In this document: positions 39,835 to 47,900 of the stretch, one piece after another
Position numbering within the stretch: position 1 is the stretch's first letter
Layout of the letters: the number at the start of each line of letters is the position of its first letter
DNA from: a virus
IMG/VR virus record: IMGVR_UViG_3300044675_002404
Location: 1 to 50,518 of that record
Direction: 5' to 3' (one strand)
Length of the DNA: 50,518 nucleotides
Translations under genes and position numbers: made by a program
The notes under the pieces: generated by a model
Told to the model about the DNA's origin: nothing
Seen by the model: the letters and a program-made list of their open reading frames with translations, nothing else
Database searches by the model: none

Positions 39835-40288
39835 TTTTTATTCCTTGAAAGAACGGTATCTCGTATGGGTACAAACCTCTGTACTTGACTTCCTCAGAGT
39901 GGGATGGAAGAGATAAGTATGGGTCGCCATATATCTCAGGGGTGTGCTTCATGTGTGCGCCTTTCTCGACACTCACGTTCCACAGAAAAAGTGATCCATG
40001 AAATCCATCGCTGATGGAATCCTCGCCAACAGATTTGTTCTCGGCAATCGCAAGCGCGGTATCTTTGATTCGCTCCTGACTACAAGTGCTGTCGTAGACC
40101 AAACATATCTGAAGGTCACGAACCCATCGCCATTCATAATCTCTGGGGTGGACAGATGACGACAGAAAGATCTGCCAGTTGCCATCAACAAGATCCCCAA
40201 CCAAGGACACAAGAACCATTTCGTTTGGCTTGAAACCAAGCATCCTTGATTCCCAAATCCTGTCTGCTCCATCAGGTAATAATTTCAT
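39824..40288 (-). CDS. Replication-block protein, unknown (154 aa)
   Basis: 154 residues, alpha/beta: M-K-L-L-P-D-G-A-D-R-I-W-E at the start, V-L-V-S-L-V-G-D-L-V-D-G-N-W-Q-I-F, D-Y-E-W-R-W-V-R-D-L. Overlaps the helicase start by 11 nt. No enzymatic motif seen. Confidence 0.5.
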   Translation of the reverse strand: MKLLPDGADRIWESRMLGFKPNEMVLVSLVGDLVDGNWQIFLSSSVHPRDYEWRWVRDLQICLVYDSTCSQERIKDTALAIAENKSVGEDSISDGFHGSLFLWNVSVEKGAHMKHTPEIYGDPYLSLPSHSEEVKYRGLYPYEIPFFQGIKNVI

Positions 40289-40298
40289 GCTGCCATCC

Positions 40299-40496
40299 TC
40301 ATTTCTTCATCTCCCTAACGTATATGGCTAGGCCACTCACGGTGTCAGCACCAAAGGAGGTGAGCTTCTCAATGTGCTGTGCTACCTCTTCAATGACCTC
40401 GCTACGGACGTTATCAAGGCATCTTTGAATCCCATCCATCTCTTGCTCCAGTCGAAGCAAGTCAGCCTCAAACTTTAATTGTTCTTCCGTCTTCAT
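40299..40496 (-). CDS. Short coiled-coil protein (65 aa)
   Basis: 65 residues: a helix L-K-F-E-A-D-L-L-R-L-E-Q-E-M-D, then V-I-E-E-V-A-Q-H-I-E-K-L. ATGA overlap with the initiator gene. Perhaps a dimeric cofactor; unknown. Confidence 0.5.
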   Translation of the reverse strand: MKTEEQLKFEADLLRLEQEMDGIQRCLDNVRSEVIEEVAQHIEKLTSFGADTVSGLAIYVREMKK

Positions 40497-41170
40497 AGCA
40501 TCCCCTCAAAATGAACACTGGTTTGTTCTGCCGTCTCATCCTCCCACCTACGCTGGTTCAACCACGTACTGGGGAACGGAATGAATTGACCACCGTCCTT
40601 TGTCCAGTCAGTTGTTTGCTTGGATGCGTTGACAGATGCAAGCATCTTGGCAAGGACGGTCTCATCAGGATTGATCTTTGTGAACGCCTTCAGTGCCTCA
40701 GCCTTTGCTATCTTGCGAGGGTAGGCTGACCAAAAGGAATCGAACCACTCCGTAGGTAAGGTGGGCTTAAGGGTTCTTGGGTTCTTGGGTTTATGGGTTG
40801 CATCCTGAATCGGTTCTGGTATCTGTTCTGATTTCAGTTCTGATTTCAGAGATTCTTTCTTGCTGATCTTGGCTTTGTTGGCTCGTCTCGCAGACTCAGC
40901 CTTGCCGTGGTACTTCTCGATCTCGAAGTCGCAACGATCATTTCTCCAGCCATCGTCAGCCTTCGTGAAGAACTCGTGCAACACACGATCAACGTCTTTG
41001 GCATGGTCGCGCATGGCGATCAAACGAGCGCAGTCTTCTGATTCGAGGGGGAGTGGCTTCTCTTCTGTGTAGTACACATCCATCAGCCTGCGGTACGCGA
41101 GGTCTTCGGTTTGGCTGAGATGCCTTGTCTTCGTCAGGTAGTCCCTGATATGAAATTGATAGCTGAACAT
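40493..41170 (-). CDS. DUF1376/replication-initiator-like protein
   Basis: 225 residues. Residues 1-80 are DUF1376: Y-Q-F-H-I-R-D-Y-L, D-L-A-Y-R-R-L-M-D-V-Y-Y, R-L-I-A-M-R-D-H. A basic linker (95-130) is followed by W-F-D-S-F-W-S-A-Y-P-R-K near 140 and P-F-P-S-T-W-L-N-Q-R-R-W-E-D near 200, the helicase-loader/O-protein-like C-terminus. First gene of the leftward block and upstream of the helicase, so it likely loads DnaB at the origin. Its linker DNA carries the 12-bp repeats that also occur at 26.9 kb. Confidence 0.75.
   Translation of the reverse strand: MFSYQFHIRDYLTKTRHLSQTEDLAYRRLMDVYYTEEKPLPLESEDCARLIAMRDHAKDVDRVLHEFFTKADDGWRNDRCDFEIEKYHGKAESARRANKAKISKKESLKSELKSEQIPEPIQDATHKPKNPRTLKPTLPTEWFDSFWSAYPRKIAKAEALKAFTKINPDETVLAKMLASVNASKQTTDWTKDGGQFIPFPSTWLNQRRWEDETAEQTSVHFEGML
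40785..40850 (+). repeat. 12-bp tandem repeat and shared words inside the initiator gene
   Basis: TCTGATTTCAGT (40827-40838) and TCTGATTTCAGA (40839-40850) in direct tandem, with TTGGGTTTATGGGTT (40785-40799) and GGGTTGCATC (40795-40804) just before. All four words recur in the same order and orientation at 26926-26989. On the coding strand they encode the basic linker (L-K-S-E repeats). Lambda keeps its origin iterons inside its O gene, so this may be an origin. Confidence 0.65.
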
Positions 41171-41346
41171 TTAATCCTTTCTCACCTTTCTTTTGATACC
41201 CCGAAGGGGCAGGGAACACTGGTCGAAAGGAACAAACTACCAGTGCTTTCAGTTCTTAGAGCGACCAAGAACCTACCCTGCGGGACGGAGTGTCACGCAT
41301 CTGAAAATAAAAAGCAAGCATACCCATGTGGTTTACTTGGTTTTTA
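41171..41346. other. Divergent control region between initiator and recombination genes
   Basis: About 175 bp between the leftward initiator gene and the rightward promoter. Holds a hairpin CCCC-GAA-GGGG (41201-41211) that lies 30 nt before the initiator start on the minus strand, where it reads as a UUCG-looped leader hairpin. No clear leftward promoter was seen; transcription of the leftward block probably starts in or near the operator. Confidence 0.4.
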
Positions 41347-41375
41347 TTGTAGAAAACTACAATACATTGTATAAT
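41347..41375 (+). promoter_or_regulatory. Rightward promoter with operator palindrome over the -35
   Basis: TTGTAG (41347-41352), 17-nt spacer, TATAAT (41370-41375): near-ideal sigma70 promoter for the annealing protein, exonuclease and SSB genes. The -35 is half of a perfect inverted repeat TTGTAG-AAAA-CTACAA (41347-41362), an expected repressor site. Start near 41382; AAAGGA and ATG follow at about 41440. Confidence 0.75.
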
Positions 41376-41447
41376 CGTGGTGAAAGACAGCATTATTTGC
41401 TGGATTTAAACTGCAATCTCTTTACACTGCGTCAACAAAGGAACACT

Positions 41448-42224
41448 ATGTCAGACCAAAACAATGAGTTTTTGAGCGTATGGAACGCCTCATGCACAAC
41501 CGACCCGCGCCACGTTAAATCGTTCAGCAGGGGCGGCGGCTTCTCCGGCACAGCCATCAATCACACCTACCAACTTCGCAAAGCCACTGAGATGTGGGGG
41601 CCAATGGGCGGCATGTGGGGGGTGTCAATCATTGAGCAGGGTCTCATGCACGGCACACCAATCATCGTCGATGAACTCACTGAGGAGTGGACGTTGGACA
41701 GTAAAGGTGAGCGTGTACTAACTAAGTCAATCGTACACAAGCACTGTGTAGCCAGCGAGTCTGTCCATTTTGTCAGGATAAAACTGCGCTACCCGATCTT
41801 CGCAAAGAACGACTTGGGTCAAGATGTCCACACCGGCACTGGTGAGGTGGAGCACTTCGGTCAGACAACCTTTGTCGGCAAGAACAAGAATGGCTACTTC
41901 ACAGACGAGGAAGCCCCGAAGAAATCCTTAACAGATGCTATCGGCAAGGCTCTGTCAATGCTGGGATTCTCTGCTGACATCTACCTCGGCCTGTTCGACG
42001 ACAACAAATATGTCAACGACCGCAAGGCAGAAGCCGCCAAAGCTGGCGCACCCAAAGCTGAGATCAAGGCCAAGATGACAGCCGAACAGGTAGACGCATT
42101 GAAGCGCAGGCTGTCCGAGTGCAAGTCAAAAGATACCCTCCGTGGTCAGTTCGCTCTTCTGTCTGAGGACGAGAAGGCTGTGACCGAGGAGTTCTGCAAA
42201 GCTCTCGCCAAGGGTTTGGAATGA
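41448..42224 (+). CDS. ssDNA annealing/recombination protein (Rad52/ERF-like)
   Basis: 258 residues from ATG 41448 (AAAGGA upstream). Central part Y-Q-L-R-K-A-T-E-M-W-G-P-M-G-G-M-W-G, then F-T-D-E-E-A-P-K-K-S-L-T-D-A-I-G-K-A-L-S and L-G-F-S-A-D-I-Y-L-G-L-F-D-D-N-K-Y-V, the segment typical of phage annealing proteins of the Rad52-like group (Sak/ERF and relatives). C-terminus is a Lys/Ala linker with a helical tail. Coupled to an exonuclease and SSB, the standard recombination pair. Confidence 0.75.
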   Translation: MSDQNNEFLSVWNASCTTDPRHVKSFSRGGGFSGTAINHTYQLRKATEMWGPMGGMWGVSIIEQGLMHGTPIIVDELTEEWTLDSKGERVLTKSIVHKHCVASESVHFVRIKLRYPIFAKNDLGQDVHTGTGEVEHFGQTTFVGKNKNGYFTDEEAPKKSLTDAIGKALSMLGFSADIYLGLFDDNKYVNDRKAEAAKAGAPKAEIKAKMTAEQVDALKRRLSECKSKDTLRGQFALLSEDEKAVTEEFCKALAKGLE

Positions 42225-42841
42225 ACCCGAACCAAAAGACAGAACAGTGGCACAAGGACAGAGAGGGGAAGCTGACAGCTTCTGCTTTCGGCCAGGCAGC
42301 AGGACTCGGGCCTGGGTCACGGCAACTGTTGTGGCGAAGGATGATGGGGTTGGAAGAGCCATTCGTTGGAAACACGGCAACAGATTGGGGTGAACAGAAT
42401 GAGGCTACGGCGATTGAGGAATACCGTAATCGACACATGGAAGAGAACGCTCGCCTCGATTTGGTGGGGTTCGTACCCCATCCGGAGATGGCTTGGCTTG
42501 GAGGTTCACCCGATTTTCTTGTTGGGGATCAGGGGTATGGCGAAGTTAAATGCCCGTACTCCCAAACCCTCTACCCCGAAATACCACCGTACTACATGGC
42601 GCAGATCCAAGGCGGGATGCAAATCACAGGAAGATCCTACTGCGACTTCGTGGTATGGACACCGGAAATAATGTCTGTCACAAGAGTGGACAGATCGGCA
42701 GAGTATTGGGACTGGCTGCATCTGCGGCTGGCTGACTTTTGGTGTTGGGTGGTAGCCCAAGTAGAGCCACCAAGAGAAAAGAAATCCCAACCACCAAAGC
42801 TCGAATCACATGCAACTTTTCTTTACAAATTGAAGGATTAA
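42221..42841 (+). CDS. YqaJ/lambda-exonuclease-like recombination nuclease
   Basis: 206 residues. W-H-K-D-R-E-G-K-L-T-A-S near 10-21, W-G-E-Q-N-E near 57-61, G-S-P-D at 95-98, E-V-K at 108-110 and Q-I-Q-G-G-M-Q near 128-134: the D-...-E-x-K catalytic set of YqaJ-type exonucleases. Degrades one strand to give ssDNA for the annealing protein. Four-nt overlap with the previous gene. Confidence 0.88.
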   Translation: MNPNQKTEQWHKDREGKLTASAFGQAAGLGPGSRQLLWRRMMGLEEPFVGNTATDWGEQNEATAIEEYRNRHMEENARLDLVGFVPHPEMAWLGGSPDFLVGDQGYGEVKCPYSQTLYPEIPPYYMAQIQGGMQITGRSYCDFVVWTPEIMSVTRVDRSAEYWDWLHLRLADFWCWVVAQVEPPREKKSQPPKLESHATFLYKLKD

Positions 42842-42843
42842 AA

Positions 42844-43236
42844 ATGGCAAATCTATCAGGTGTTTTTCGTGTTGGTCGTGACGCAGAGATCCGCAAAACC
42901 TCTAGCGGAGAGGATGTCTGCAACTTATCTCTAGCCTATAACCACGGGCGCAAGGGTGAAGACGGAAGTCGACCAACCCAATGGCTGGACGCAAGCTTAT
43001 GGGGCAAACGTGCATCCACTCTTGCTCAGTACCTAGTCAAAGGCCAGTTGATATATGCCGTAATCAATGACCCTCACATCGAGGAGTTCAAGAAAAAAGA
43101 TGGCGGAGCTGGCGTAAAGATGGCTGGATCTGTCGGAGAGATTGAGCTTATCTCTGGCGGCACAAAGAAGTCTGGTGACTCAAAGCCTGCGCCGGAAAAA
43201 GAATTCCCTGAGCAAGACGACGACCTCCCCTTCTGA
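42844..43236 (+). CDS. ssb: Single-stranded DNA-binding protein
   Basis: 130 residues. OB-fold start L-S-G-V-F-R-V-G-R-D-A-E-I-R, then V-C-N-L-S-L-A-Y-N and T-Q-W-L-D-A-S-L-W-G-K-R-A; disordered Lys/Pro tail ending in the acidic tip E-Q-D-D-D-L-P-F, which recruits host proteins. Three nt after the exonuclease stop. Confidence 0.9.
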   Translation: MANLSGVFRVGRDAEIRKTSSGEDVCNLSLAYNHGRKGEDGSRPTQWLDASLWGKRASTLAQYLVKGQLIYAVINDPHIEEFKKKDGGAGVKMAGSVGEIELISGGTKKSGDSKPAPEKEFPEQDDDLPF

Positions 43237-43238
43237 CC

Positions 43239-43559
43239 ATGCACCCAATCGTTCAAGTCATGTCCGACAACAAGGAGCTATTCAGTGATGACTTCATTGC
43301 ATGGCTCCCTGAGAATCTCCATGTATGGGACGCATTCGTTGGAGAGGCCAACAAGGTTCGTAGCAAAGGATTCAAGCACTACTCTGCCCGAACCATCATC
43401 CATGTGTTGAGACACCACTCTGCCGTAGCCGAGACTGGCGGCGAGTGGAAGATCAACAACAATCACAGTCCGTACTTAGCACGACTGTTCGACCTCATGT
43501 TCCCTCACTATGTGGGGATGTGGGAGTACCGAGAAACAAAGAAAGTAAAACAGAAATGA
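43239..43559 (+). CDS. Conserved phage protein, unknown (106 aa)
   Basis: 106 residues. F-I-A-W-L-P-E-N-L-H-V-W-D-A-F, then A-N-K-V-R-S-K-G-F-K-H-Y-S-A-R-T-I and L-R-H-H-S-A-V. A recurrent small protein beside phage replication genes. The leading six residues may be dispensable as a second ATG follows. Unknown. Confidence 0.6.
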   Translation: MHPIVQVMSDNKELFSDDFIAWLPENLHVWDAFVGEANKVRSKGFKHYSARTIIHVLRHHSAVAETGGEWKINNNHSPYLARLFDLMFPHYVGMWEYRETKKVKQK

Positions 43560-43762
43560 AACAGCAACGCATCTATATCGTAGGCCACGGCCAAACCATT
43601 CGTTTGGTTCGTGCCTCTCATCGTTCACAGGCACTGAGCCATGTCGCCAAGTCTTTGATTAACGTCAAGGTTGCAAACCAAGACGAACTGGTCGAGGCTC
43701 TTGGCCGACAGATCGCAGTAGAGAATGCCTCCGATGGAGAACAAGGGGAGTTAGAGCTATGA
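43556..43762 (+). CDS. Early protein, unknown (68 aa)
   Basis: 68 residues: strand R-I-Y-I-V-G-H-G-Q-T-I-R-L-V-R-A-S, then a helix and an acidic end. Overlaps both neighbours by 4 nt. Unknown. Confidence 0.5.
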   Translation: MKQQRIYIVGHGQTIRLVRASHRSQALSHVAKSLINVKVANQDELVEALGRQIAVENASDGEQGELEL

Positions 43763-43974
43763 AAGAAGTGATCGGAGTCGGTGAGATTGCGCGAATGCTT
43801 GGGGTTGTACCTGAGACAGCCCGACAGTGGTGCGTCTCAAAAAAGATTCCGGCATTTCGGTTCGATGAGAACGGTCGGTGGAAAGCCTATCGAGAAGACA
43901 TAGTAGACTGGATTGATGGGCATCGCAACGCTACGGGCGGCGAAACACCTTCGTCTTCTGAGCAATCTTCTTAG
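43759..43974 (+). CDS. Excisionase-like HTH protein
   Basis: 71 residues. MerR/HTH_17-type helix-turn-helix: I-A-R-M-L-G-V-V-P-E-T-A-R-Q-W-C near 9-24, then I-P-A-F-R-F-D-E-N-G-R-W-K-A-Y-R and D-I-V-D-W-I. No integrase accompanies it, so it is more likely a regulator, perhaps of the 41347 operator. Its last 44 nt overlap a gene on the other strand. Confidence 0.75.
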   Translation: MKEVIGVGEIARMLGVVPETARQWCVSKKIPAFRFDENGRWKAYREDIVDWIDGHRNATGGETPSSSEQSS

Positions 43975-44320
43975 GCTGTGCTACGAACTGCTTCCCTTGT
44001 TTGTTGCCTTGCGATTTGGCTTTGTTTGTTGAAGCCTTCTCGCTGGGTGACAAGCTGTCCCAAGCTTTTGCGGGGAGGTATCTTTTTTTACCCTCGGAAG
44101 GCTTGCCATCGGAGGTCTTCCAATCCTCCTTCGTCCACTTAGACAGAGACTTCTGTTCTCCAGTCTTTCCACCAGAGTACCCGCCGCCAGCAGCTTCGTA
44201 CTTCTGAGCTACCAGTTGAGCTTTACGGGCAGACCACTCGCCAGCGTCACCGCCCTTGCTGCCAGCCATTACCTGCTTCTTGATGCGATCACGCAACTCA
44301 GGCTTTGTGTATGTCGTCAT
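43931..44320 (-). CDS. DUF5872-like basic protein
   Basis: 129 residues from ATG 44320 (GGAGGAG upstream). Conserved run K-S-L-S-K-W-T-K-E-D-W-K-T-S-D-G-K-P, then R-Y-L-P-A-K-A-W and a basic tail. Looks like the DUF5872-type proteins known from phages and large viruses (from memory). Last gene of the late leftward block; ends tail to tail over the HTH gene. Function unknown, probably nucleic-acid binding. Confidence 0.65.
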   Translation of the reverse strand: MTTYTKPELRDRIKKQVMAGSKGGDAGEWSARKAQLVAQKYEAAGGGYSGGKTGEQKSLSKWTKEDWKTSDGKPSEGKKRYLPAKAWDSLSPSEKASTNKAKSQGNKQGKQFVAQPKKIAQKTKVFRRP

Positions 44321-44943
44321 GATGATCTCCTCCATCTTCCTCTGTCTGCAAGCTCTTGTATTGTTCTCTTCCTGACGATGAACTCAATGGCGCACTCGAC
44401 TCCGGGGAACATTGTTTGGTCTAAACGCTTTGCCCCGTACTCATAGCCATCGCTTATGAGTTCCATCTTAATTACTTCCGCTGCCTCACCAAGATCGACA
44501 AACAGATCTGTTACGTTGATGGACTGATCTGACCAAGAGTATTTCTTGTGCGTGGTGAACGTCCATTTGTGGTCTGAGTTATAGGTGCTTGGGAATACAC
44601 CCTGCTCATACAGATCCTCGTCGGGGACGGTGACAATGAGATGGCCTCCACGCTTCAAAAGATTGAACCAAGCCTTGAGGCCAGCCCGTGGATTGACAAG
44701 ATGCTCTAGGCAGTGGCTGCTGTGAACAAAGTCTAGGGACTCAGCAGGAACACCAGCCATGAACTGTGCGTCCCCATCTTCTAAGTCCCATATCCTGACA
44801 TCGCCCATGCCGCTGAACATATCTCGATGCGCCGAGATTGGATCTGGCCTACCGCCGATGTCTACTCCATTCCCAACAAAGTAACGCTTCGCAAAGTTCG
44901 GGTCACGAACTCTGCGGGTCATGGATTTACTGCACTCTTTCAT
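44317..44943 (-). CDS. SAM-dependent methyltransferase (class I)
   Basis: 208 residues. Glycine motif G-V-D-I-G-G-R-P-D-P near 26-35, acidic D-L-E-D-G-D-A-Q, then L-D-F-V-H-S-S-H-C-L-E-H-L near 70-82 and L-L-K-R-G-G-H-L-I-V-T-V-P near 96-108: the Methyltransf_11 pattern. No DNA-recognition domain or DPPY/NPPF motif, so small molecules, sugars or proteins are likelier targets than DNA. Sits after the giant protein in the late block; with the glycosyltransferase and oxygenase it may form a modification set. Confidence 0.8.
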   Translation of the reverse strand: MKECSKSMTRRVRDPNFAKRYFVGNGVDIGGRPDPISAHRDMFSGMGDVRIWDLEDGDAQFMAGVPAESLDFVHSSHCLEHLVNPRAGLKAWFNLLKRGGHLIVTVPDEDLYEQGVFPSTYNSDHKWTFTTHKKYSWSDQSINVTDLFVDLGEAAEVIKMELISDGYEYGAKRLDQTMFPGVECAIEFIVRKRTIQELADRGRWRRSS

Positions 44944-47900
44944 TTCTTGGCTGCGATACGAATGTCCTCGACATCCTTGGCTATCTGGATGCGAAGCTGT
45001 TGCAGTCTTTCAATCTCAAGCCGCTTCTCTGCGCCACTCATCTTGGGATCATCTTCCACTATCCTCACCTGTTTACCAATGGTTGACATCATGTTGGTTC
45101 CTTTGGTGTACAGCTTGGCTAGGGCAATCTTGTCGCTCTTCTCCACGAACGCTTCCTTGGCTTTCTCAAGCTGACCTGAGTTCAGGAAGTGGCTTACATC
45201 TGATGTTGCGGTTGCGATGTCCTTGGCGTTCTCATAGAACGATGTGACATAGCGAGACTGTGACTGAGGAACTGTCTTGACATAGTTGCCCACAACCAAG
45301 AAGTCATCAATACGCTCGTACCGTGACGATGCGCCATCTTTGAATGGAGTAGCCGCCACATTGGATGCTGTCTGAATTACTGTTCCGACCCAGCCAAGGT
45401 ATCCCTTGAGCAAGTAGTCGTACTGAATTGGCGATAGCTGCGTGGACTGTGTGCCGATAGCCCCGCCGGTAGCCTTAGAAGCAAACTCAGCGAACAGACT
45501 GTTGACAGTTCCAAGTGCAACAGCAGCTCCAGATGTTCCAGGGGAGACACGGTTCTGGACAGATATTCTTTCCATGCCCATGCTTTCGATGGGCCGGTCA
45601 GTGAATCCATCTTTGTTACGGGCGATGTCGTAGAGAGGGCGGATGGCCTGCGGGATGGGGTTGATGGCGAAAGTGTCATGCAACACAGCCAGCAATCGTT
45701 TTCCAAAGACTTTGCCCTCGACCTGTGAGTCGATCATCTGTTCTGTCATGCGCTCAACCAGAGTCGCAATCGCACCCATCTCGAATGGCTTGGGGATGCG
45801 GACGGCTGTTTGAGTTCCGGGGATCTTGAACCAGAAGAAGGCATCACGATCCCAGTCTTCACGCTTCTTCCAATCCTCATCGTCCTTCTGAGACAGATAC
45901 AAGATCATGGCAGCAGTCACGACAGCTCCGGTGACAGTGGCAAACTTTGCCGCCTTCTGTCTCTCGGTGTCTGAAGCTTTGCCTGTCAACACCTGCATGG
46001 TGGGGTCGAGTCCATCACGACCCAACTTGTACAGACCCTGAAGTCTGGCGTTGAAGTACGGCAGAACCTGAGCCGCATAGCGGATGGCAGACCAGCTACC
46101 TTGCAAGCTGAAGTCCTGCAAATCTCTTGCGGCGTAGGATGCCTCAAGGTGCGAGGCTCCCTTTGCGCGGAGTTGTTGGTACAGCGCGAGGCGGTTGGCA
46201 TTCTCAGAGGCATCGCTCACCTCGTCGTACTTGTCTTGCATCTTTCCAAAGAAGGAGGCCACCTTCTCTGGTGTGTCCAAGATGTCAGCTTTGTTCACAC
46301 CCGTCTTGAGCAGGCGCTTCACTGATGCGGACTGATCTCCGTCGAAGGCGTTGCCCATAGCAAACAGTCCGCCACCAGCAAGAGCCTCGGCACGTTCCGT
46401 CTTGTAGGCTCTCCATCCCTGCATCACGTTGCCCATTGGGTTGCCACTGAGTTCAGACAGACCGATAGACTGGATCGAGTCTCGGATCAAGTTGTTGATC
46501 TTGAAGGTGGGAGACAAGGAGATGAAGCGAGTCAACGTAGTTTTAAAGCCACGCATGATGTCCATGCCCCATCCGTAGCTGGGCATCTGAGCAACAGCAG
46601 ACAGTGATGTCAGAAGGAACTCGTCGTCGATGCGGTAGAAGGTTTCTTTGCCCTTCTCCATAACTTTAACAGCGCCCTTCTCTTGTCTTTCCAGCTTGGT
46701 AACGATGTCGCCCATCTGGGTAGCGGAGGTCAATGCTTCCACTGCCGCTTGGTTTTTCATCGAGGCTGACAGGATGTGCGTCCAGTTCATCAGGACGTTC
46801 TCCATCAGGTCATTCAATGGACGCTCGCTTCCCTTCAACTTCTTGGATAGATACTGACCAACAGCTCCAGAGCTGGTCTGGGCTGCGGACAGGCTGCCGT
46901 CATCTTCCATCTGTCGATAGAACGGGATGTACCAGATGTCTGCGGAGAAGCGTTTATACCCTTCGGCATCAATCAACCCGGTATCCCTGGCGACATCCAG
47001 AACAGATCTGTTCAGCTCGTTCATGTTCTTCAGGGTCTCGGCGTAGATAGCAAGACGAGACTTACCATTCTTCATCGTACCCATGTTCAGGCCACGCAAA
47101 GACTTAATGTCTTCAGGGCTGAAGAAACGCTCGCGCTCGTCTTTCGACAGAGCCGCTGCACGGTTGGCCGCAATCCAGAGCAGGAAGCGATCAACCTCGC
47201 CGCCCACAGGATCAAGAACCTCCAACAGTCCCTGTGTTCCTTTCTTCACATTCAGTGCGCCGTCATCATTGAAGACTTGACCGTAGTGCAGAAGAGCGGA
47301 GACAGCACCATCCTGAGAACCAGACGACATGCGAAGCATGAGGTAGGCTTTCTGACTGATGTCACGAACAGAGCGGAACTTGTCGAACGTACCTTGAACG
47401 ATACGCATTGCGAAGTTTGGACGGAGGCGATCCAGTCTCTCCTTGATTGTGGGAGGAGAGTAGAAGCCTTTGTTCAGCGCACGTTCGCGGGTGTCAGGGC
47501 TGACATCAGAGAACTGATCTTCGTAACGCTTGCGGCTGAACATTGGAAAGCCATCATTGGCGACCTGCTCTTGTAGCTTTTCGGGTATGACAAAGCCAAG
47601 CTGTTGTCCCGTATCCTCAAGCTCCATTACGGTGACCGAATCTTTCCCGACGATAGACTTAGCGACAGAAGGAACAATGGTGTTGTAGAACTCGCGCATA
47701 CCTGCGCCACCAGCATCAAGATTTTCTCCACGAATAGCTTTAACGGTGTCGTCAACTTGCTCACCGACACCATCGACCATCATCTTGGCTATGTCTTTTC
47801 CATACGTCCGGCGGATTGACTCCAATCCCATCTGACCACTGCCTTGGCCTACCTCATTCCCATCCTTTAAGGCGGTCACCTCAAATGTTTTGCCGTCCTC

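Noticed and set aside
44317-44943. Calling the methyltransferase a DNA modification enzyme linked to the RACAGAT excess
   Set aside because: It lacks DPPY/NPPF or Cys-type DNA-methylase motifs and a target-recognition domain; it looks like Methyltransf_11.
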